Assembly: GCA_039714535.1 (NCBI GenBank)
Contig: JBDLJC010000032.1
Location: 1 to 38,969 of the forward strand
Direction of reading: 5' to 3'
Source: JAGXFP01 sp039714535
Lineage (GTDB): Bacteria > Desulfobacterota > Desulfobulbia > Desulfobulbales > JAGXFP01
DNA: 38,969 nt
Under the pieces are notes generated by a model that was given only the letters and a program-made list of their open reading frames with translations, ran no database searches and was not told the origin of the DNA. Positions 34,582-38,969 of the stretch are shown here, piece by piece. How positions within the stretch are numbered: the stretch's first letter is position 1; every line of letters begins with the position of its first letter. The translations under genes and the position numbers were made by a program.

Positions 34582-34670
34582 GATACTCTTGCGCCTGGGA
34601 GAATACTGCGAAAAATACAGGCCGCAGGTGTATTCTTCATATCGAAAAGAGCCGCAGTGGTATCAAGAGT
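34582..34670 (+). promoter_or_regulatory. nested inverted and direct repeats in the nadB leader
   Basis: Within the 197-bp gap between the HAD gene and nadB: ACTCTTG (34585-34591) pairs with CAAGAGT (34664-34670). Nested inside, AGAATAC.TGCG (34600-34610) pairs with CGCA...GTATTCT (34623-34636). GATAC/GTATC offers an alternative pairing. A direct repeat GCCGCAGGTGTAT / GCCGCAGTGGTAT starts at 34621 and 34651. It could be an mRNA leader switch or a dimeric repressor site. Not recognised as a known NAD+ riboswitch. Confidence 0.5.
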
Positions 34671-34736
34671 GGCGCCTCTCGCCAAGATTAGCTTTATAAC
34701 ATTAAAAACAGCATCAGTGGTAATGGATATTTCAGG

Positions 34737-36350
34737 ATGAACAAGACAACGGATTTTCTGGTCATCGGCAGTGGTATCTCCGGTCTCTCTTTTGCGCTTA
34801 AGGCCGCCCGTCTGGGACGGGTCACCTTGATCACCAAAAAAGACAAGGTCAATACCGCGACCAATCTTGCCCAGGGCGGTATTGCAGCGGTACTTTCCGA
34901 TGAGGATTCTTTTGATCTGCACATAAAAGACACTCTGATCTCCGGGGCCGGTCTCTGCCATGAGGATGTGGTCCGGATGGTGGTTGAGGAAGGGCCGGAG
35001 CGGATTCGGGAGTTAGTTGAACGGGGGGTCGCCTTTAATCGGGATGAGAAGAATCCCGACCAACTTGATCTGGGTCGGGAGGGAGGCCATTCGGCCCGCC
35101 GGATTGCCCATTCCCTGGATGGTTCGGGCCGGGAAATCGAACGGGCCCTGTTGCAGGCCGTAGCCGACAATCCTCGGGTGACCGTGCTGGAAGACCATCT
35201 TGCCGTTGATCTCTTGATCCATTCAAAAACCGGCTCGCCTGCTGAAAACCGCCAATCATACACGGACCGCTGCCTGGGTGCTTATGTGCTGGGGCCGGAC
35301 GGAATTGTTGCCACCTGGCAGGCCAAGGTTACGGTGCTCTGTACCGGCGGAGCCGGCAAGGTTTACCTCTATACCACCAACCCGGATATCGCCACCGGTG
35401 ATGGCATTGCCATGGCCTACCGGGCCGGGGCCCGGGTTGCCAACCTTGAATTTGTCCAGTTCCACCCGACCTGCCTTTTTCACCCCCTGGCCAAGAACTT
35501 TCTGATTTCCGAAGCGGTGCGGGGCGAAGGCGGCCGCTTGATCGATAAACAGGGTCGTCATTTTATGGACAAGTACGATCCGCGCGGCGATCTGGCGACC
35601 CGGGATATGGTGGCCCGGGCCATCGATTCGGAGCTTAAGGCCAGTGGCGACGACTGCGTCTTCCTCGATATCACCCACAAAACACCCGTATTTACCCGCA
35701 AGCGCTTCCCCAACATCTATCAAACCTGCCTGGGCTACGGGATCGATATCACCAAAGAGCCGATCCCAGTGGTCCCGGCGGCCCATTATATGTGCGGCGG
35801 GGTGGTGACCGACACCATGGGCCGAACCAATATCGACAACCTCTATGCCTTCGGAGAAACGGCCTGCACCGGCATGCACGGCGGTAATCGTCTGGCCAGT
35901 AATTCCTTGCTGGAGGCCGTGGTTTTTGCCCATCAGGCCTTCATCCAGTGTGAGACGGACTGGCCGGAATGCAGTAAGTTGCAGTTTCTGGATATCCCGG
36001 CCTGGAGTGTCGGCAAGGCCGAGAGAATTGAAGAATGCGTTCTGATCACCCATAATTGGGACCAGATTCGCCGGCTGATGTGGAACTATGTGGGGATTGT
36101 CCGCTCTGATAAAAGGCTGGCTCTGGTCAAAAACAAGCTGGCCCCGCTCCTGGCCGAGATCGACCAACATTATCGGGATTATCTTCTCACCCCGGATCTG
36201 GTAGAACTCCGCAACATCTCCCAACTGGCTGAGTTGATCGTTCGGAGCGCCACGATCAGGAAGGAGTCCCGGGGCTTACATTATAATATTGATTATCCCA
36301 CAACCGATGATGTTAACTGGCAAAAGGATACGGTGTTGGTTCGGGAGTGA
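34737..36350 (+). CDS. nadB: L-aspartate oxidase
   Basis: Flavoprotein of 537 residues catalysing L-aspartate to iminoaspartate, the first step of NAD biosynthesis. Seen: FAD fold VIGSGISGLSFALKAA (about 9-24), NLAQGGIAAVL, REGGHSARRI (near residue 120), the FVQFHPT active-site region (near residue 240), and near the C-terminus the FAD contact YAFGETACTGMHGGNRLASNSLLE. The length and succinate-dehydrogenase-like fold match NadB. Known: works with quinolinate synthase NadA, which is not in this window. The leader contains unusual repeats. Confidence 0.96.
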   Translation: MNKTTDFLVIGSGISGLSFALKAARLGRVTLITKKDKVNTATNLAQGGIAAVLSDEDSFDLHIKDTLISGAGLCHEDVVRMVVEEGPERIRELVERGVAFNRDEKNPDQLDLGREGGHSARRIAHSLDGSGREIERALLQAVADNPRVTVLEDHLAVDLLIHSKTGSPAENRQSYTDRCLGAYVLGPDGIVATWQAKVTVLCTGGAGKVYLYTTNPDIATGDGIAMAYRAGARVANLEFVQFHPTCLFHPLAKNFLISEAVRGEGGRLIDKQGRHFMDKYDPRGDLATRDMVARAIDSELKASGDDCVFLDITHKTPVFTRKRFPNIYQTCLGYGIDITKEPIPVVPAAHYMCGGVVTDTMGRTNIDNLYAFGETACTGMHGGNRLASNSLLEAVVFAHQAFIQCETDWPECSKLQFLDIPAWSVGKAERIEECVLITHNWDQIRRLMWNYVGIVRSDKRLALVKNKLAPLLAEIDQHYRDYLLTPDLVELRNISQLAELIVRSATIRKESRGLHYNIDYPTTDDVNWQKDTVLVRE

Positions 36351-36581
36351 GGTTCGGTATTTACCTGGCAGCAGGGGTATTTCGATATAATTGGCGTTGA
36401 ATTAAGTAAGATGCCGCCGGAATCACATGCAAGATTTGAAAAATATCAGACTTTGTCCACCGCAACCATTTCAACAAACCGGAATCAGCTAAATAATAAA
36501 AGATCTCATAAATCTCTACCCTTAGGCGAAGTATTATGGCTGGTATCCCCAAAATGGTCTGAAAATTAATGGGAGCGGAGG

Positions 36582-37196
36582 ATGTTTAGTCCCGAATTTT
36601 TGATAACATCACTGGTAGTGGTTCTGATCCCGGGTACAGGGGTGATTTATACGGTATCAACAGGCCTTTTCCTCGGCTGCCGAGCAAGTATTGCTGCCGC
36701 AGCCGGTTGTACGGCAGGAATTATCCCACACCTGTCCGCGAGCATCCTTGGCTTATCCGCCATTCTTCATATGAGCGCTCTCGCCTTTCAGGGGGTTAAA
36801 TTTGCCGGCGCGGCCTATCTGCTCTACCTTGCCTGGTCAATGTGGCGCGAAACAGGGTTGGTTAAATTTGATTCACCTCCCCCCAGGAATGGTTTATGGC
36901 AAATTGCCGCCAAGGGATTTTTGATCAATATTCTTAACCCCAAACTGTCGATATTCTTTCTGGCCTTTCTGCCGCTTTTTGTCTCGTCAAACACTTCATC
37001 AGCAACTTTTGAGATGTTTGTTCTGAGTGTGGTGTTTATGGCAATGACACTAATCATTTTTATTTTGTACGGCGTTTCAGCAAATAGAATACGCCGCCAT
37101 GTTGTTAACTCGCCAAAGGTAATAGTCCGACTACAACGATCATTTGCTGTCATATTTGCCGCCCTTGGTGTTAAGCTTGCTATGACAGAGCCGTAA
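36582..37196 (+). CDS. LysE/RhtB family exporter, first paralogue
   Basis: Inner-membrane amino-acid exporter of 204 residues with about six hydrophobic spans. Seen: VVLIPGTGVIYTVSTGLFLG (typical RhtB N-terminus with P-G in the first helix), KFAGAAYLLYLAWSMWRE and FLINILNPKLSIFFLAFLPLFV. Known: RhtB relatives export homoserine, threonine, lysine or related molecules. The start has GGAGCGGAGG upstream. The second copy follows 89 bp downstream; the two differ clearly, so they are old paralogues. Confidence 0.9.
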   Translation: MFSPEFLITSLVVVLIPGTGVIYTVSTGLFLGCRASIAAAAGCTAGIIPHLSASILGLSAILHMSALAFQGVKFAGAAYLLYLAWSMWRETGLVKFDSPPPRNGLWQIAAKGFLINILNPKLSIFFLAFLPLFVSSNTSSATFEMFVLSVVFMAMTLIIFILYGVSANRIRRHVVNSPKVIVRLQRSFAVIFAALGVKLAMTEP

Positions 37197-37285
37197 TTAA
37201 ATTTATACCCGGTCTGGTGGACATAAAGTCTGGCCGGGGCAGAGGTGAAGATACCCGGCAACAACCACCTAAAGGATACAACCCC

Positions 37286-37915
37286 ATGTCTTTAAATTTT
37301 ATCCTGCTCTATACAACCACGGTATTTATCGCCTCCATTATACCTGGTCCCAGTATGTTGTTGGCTTTAAGCCACGGCATGCAGTTTGGGGTAAGAAGAA
37401 CCATCGCCTCAGCAATGGGCAATGTAACTGTTTCATTACTCCAAGCATTCATTTCCATCGCTGGCCTGGGAACAATTTTAATCGCTTCGGCAACAACATT
37501 CCAAATTGTCAAAATAGCGGGGGCCGCATATCTGATCTATATGGGGATTGGCATCCTGCTTTCATCAAAGATGGTGATCACACCAAATAATGACAGCCAA
37601 GCCCAGAGTGAAGTTTCCTTAGGCAAAATGTACTTACAGGCTGCCCTGGTGACCGCTGGGAATCCAAAGGCAATTGTATTTTTCACGGCAATCTTCCCCC
37701 AATTTATCGACCCCAATGTTGCTTATTTGCCTCAATTCTGTCTGCTGATGAGCATTGGCTCTCTTATCGCTTTCAGCTGCTTTATGCTCTACGCAATAAG
37801 CGGCCAAAAAATTGTCTTCCTGTTTTCAAATGCCGTTGTTGGCAAGTATATCAATAGAATCATTGGCACCACTTTTATTGGCGCGGGAATTGGTCTTGTT
37901 GCTGGTAACAAATAG
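37286..37915 (+). CDS. LysE/RhtB family exporter, second paralogue
   Basis: A 209-residue inner-membrane exporter. Seen: IASIIPGPSMLLALSHGMQFG, IVKIAGAAYLIYMGIGIL and AALVTAGNPKAIVFFTAIFPQFI. The open frame extends to a start at 37217, but the ATG at 37286 has AAAGGA nine bases upstream and begins at the first helix. Tandem with the previous paralogue and followed 56 bp later by the secreted metallo-hydrolase; cotranscription is possible. Substrate unknown. Confidence 0.9.
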   Translation: MSLNFILLYTTTVFIASIIPGPSMLLALSHGMQFGVRRTIASAMGNVTVSLLQAFISIAGLGTILIASATTFQIVKIAGAAYLIYMGIGILLSSKMVITPNNDSQAQSEVSLGKMYLQAALVTAGNPKAIVFFTAIFPQFIDPNVAYLPQFCLLMSIGSLIAFSCFMLYAISGQKIVFLFSNAVVGKYINRIIGTTFIGAGIGLVAGNK

Positions 37916-37971
37916 TAAATGGAATTCTATCCCAGATTTCAAAATGATTTAAGTCCAGAAGGAGGTATGAA

Positions 37972-38862
37972 ATGGTTGGTAAAATCATATCGTTACTATG
38001 TGTTTTGATTGCAGGAATCATGGCGCTTGCATCGACCGGCCACGCCGGGAAAGAGAAAATCATCCCTATCCCGGTCGCGGCACAGATATACATGATTGCG
38101 GGAGAAGGCGGTAATATTGGTATATTTACCGGTGGCGATGGAACCTTTTTGATTGACGATCAGTTCGCTCCTCTAACGGAAAAAATTGTCGCGGCCATCA
38201 AATCGGTCGGCGGTGATCAACCCAAATTTCTGATCAACACCCATTACCATGGTGACCACACCGGCGGCAACGAAAAGCTGGGGCAGCAAGGAACTTTGAT
38301 TTTCTCCCATGACAATGTGCGTGAACGCCTGATTGCGGGCTCCTTTATCGAGGCGTTCAATATGAAGCTGGCAGCTGTTTCCCCGGAAGGTTTGCCGGTG
38401 GTGACTTTTTCCGAGGATATCACTTTCCATCTTAACGGCGACACCATCCACGCCATCCATGTTCCCCATGCCCATACCGATGGTGACAGTTTTATCTATT
38501 TTAAAGCGGCCAATGTTATCCACGCCGGCGATTTCTTTTTCAATGGTTTTTATCCATTTATCGACGTTACCCATGGTGGCTCCCTCAAAGGGATGATTAT
38601 AGCCGTGGACAGGGTTTTATCGCTGGCTGATGAAAGTACGAAAATTATCGCGGGTCATGGCCCCTTGGGGGATAAAAAACAGTTAGCAAGTTACCGGCAG
38701 ATGTTATGGACTGCCCAAGAACGGCTGGGCAAACTTAAAGCAGAAGGGAAAACAGCCCAGGAGGCAGTCGCCGCCAAGCCCTTGGCCGATCTTGAGGCTA
38801 CCTGGGGCGATGGTCTCTTCAAGGGTGATCGCTGGATCGAGTTGATTTATTCCGGCGTTTGA
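37972..38862 (+). CDS. secreted metallo-beta-lactamase-fold hydrolase
   Basis: Periplasmic MBL-fold protein of 296 residues. Seen: signal peptide of about 25 residues ending STGHA, zinc motif HYHGDH (H91, H93, D95, H96), His167 in HVPHAHTDGD, Asp187 in IHAGDFFFNG and GHGP near residue 226, a full two-zinc ligand set. The THYHGDHTGGN pattern is that of general MBL hydrolases rather than proven antibiotic-degrading classes, so a substrate such as a lactone, thioester or other ester is possible. The start has an excellent GAAGGAGG eight bases upstream. Confidence 0.92.
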   Translation: MVGKIISLLCVLIAGIMALASTGHAGKEKIIPIPVAAQIYMIAGEGGNIGIFTGGDGTFLIDDQFAPLTEKIVAAIKSVGGDQPKFLINTHYHGDHTGGNEKLGQQGTLIFSHDNVRERLIAGSFIEAFNMKLAAVSPEGLPVVTFSEDITFHLNGDTIHAIHVPHAHTDGDSFIYFKAANVIHAGDFFFNGFYPFIDVTHGGSLKGMIIAVDRVLSLADESTKIIAGHGPLGDKKQLASYRQMLWTAQERLGKLKAEGKTAQEAVAAKPLADLEATWGDGLFKGDRWIELIYSGV

Positions 38863-38881
38863 ATGAAAAAATGAGAATTGA

Positions 38882-38920
38882 TTTAATTCCTCGCGGTCAG
38901 TGAATTAAACGATTTTTATT
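38882..38920 (+). terminator. AT-rich terminator after the MBL hydrolase
   Basis: TTTAATTC (38882-38889) and GAATTAAA (38902-38909) form a perfect 8-bp stem over a loop of 12, followed by CGATTTTTATTTT. The stem is AT-rich, so termination may be incomplete. Confidence 0.55.
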
Positions 38921-38969
38921 TTCTGACAAATCACTACACCCGGACGCCCCGCCAATTCCCCCCTAAGGT

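Noticed and set aside
35256..36224. Long minus-strand frame opposite nadB (322 codons)
   Set aside because: It is an antisense shadow of a confidently identified gene, with no motif of its own.
36361..36552. 63-codon minus-strand frame between nadB and the first LysE gene
   Set aside because: No recognisable features, no ribosome binding site. Could be a decayed fragment, but nothing supports it.

Overview
The window reads as ordinary chromosome of a Gram-negative, probably anaerobic bacterium. BamD, a beta-barrel-like protein and periplasmic signal peptides indicate an outer membrane. A stand-alone small assimilatory-type sulfite reductase, a B12-binding radical SAM protein of the DUF4080 type, QueH instead of QueG, a CooT-type nickel protein beside a His-tailed small protein, and many two-component and second-messenger proteins all suit a sulfate-reducer-like Desulfobacterota lineage, perhaps near Desulfobulbales. 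That placement is inference; no database search was possible. No tRNA, rRNA, CRISPR array, phage or insertion sequence was seen.

Layout. 1-5 kb: B12/radical SAM protein, CAAX-type M48 protease, small sulfite reductase, ZIP metal transporter. 4.8-9.5 kb: a membrane-anchored alpha/beta hydrolase with a small downstream protein, an S4 RNA-binding protein, a HAD phosphatase, a putative outer-membrane barrel, and an XPB-like helicase behind slyX. 9.7-16 kb: signalling block with a CHASE2 adenylate cyclase, an unknown secreted partner, an HMGL-like aldolase, a KDPG-type aldolase and a CRP-fold/PilZ protein. 16.3-19.8 kb: EttA and a REC-PAS-AAA-Fis sigma-54 activator. 19.8-20.6 kb: a non-coding region that looks like a small RNA gene. 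20.6-28.6 kb: YehS, PpnP, HI0933-type flavoprotein, a Cys-motif membrane protein, QueH, BamD, TrxB, TrxA, DUF309, an EamA permease and a HEAT protein. 28.8-31.9 kb: aspS-hisS. 32.2-33.2 kb: CoA-binding protein and a CooT/His-tail pair. 33.4-38.9 kb: unknown protein, HAD phosphatase, nadB with a structured leader, two LysE-type exporters and a secreted metallo-beta-lactamase-fold hydrolase.

The strongest unexplained signals are outside the proteins. (1) At 19945-20280 a near-consensus sigma-70 promoter, overlapped by a tandem 14-bp repeat, drives a structured non-coding stretch. It ends in a 16-bp-stem terminator whose loop carries nine cytosines: a candidate small RNA, next to a sigma-54 activator gene whose leader carries a G5 run. 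(2) Imperfect palindromic intergenic elements recur at 1786, 14074, 28639 and 32132; two of them begin exactly on the TGA stop codon of the neighbouring gene. A further MITE-like inverted-repeat element lies at 33226. (3) The nadB leader has nested alternative inverted repeats and a direct repeat. (4) The CooT/His7 pair looks like a nickel-handling module.
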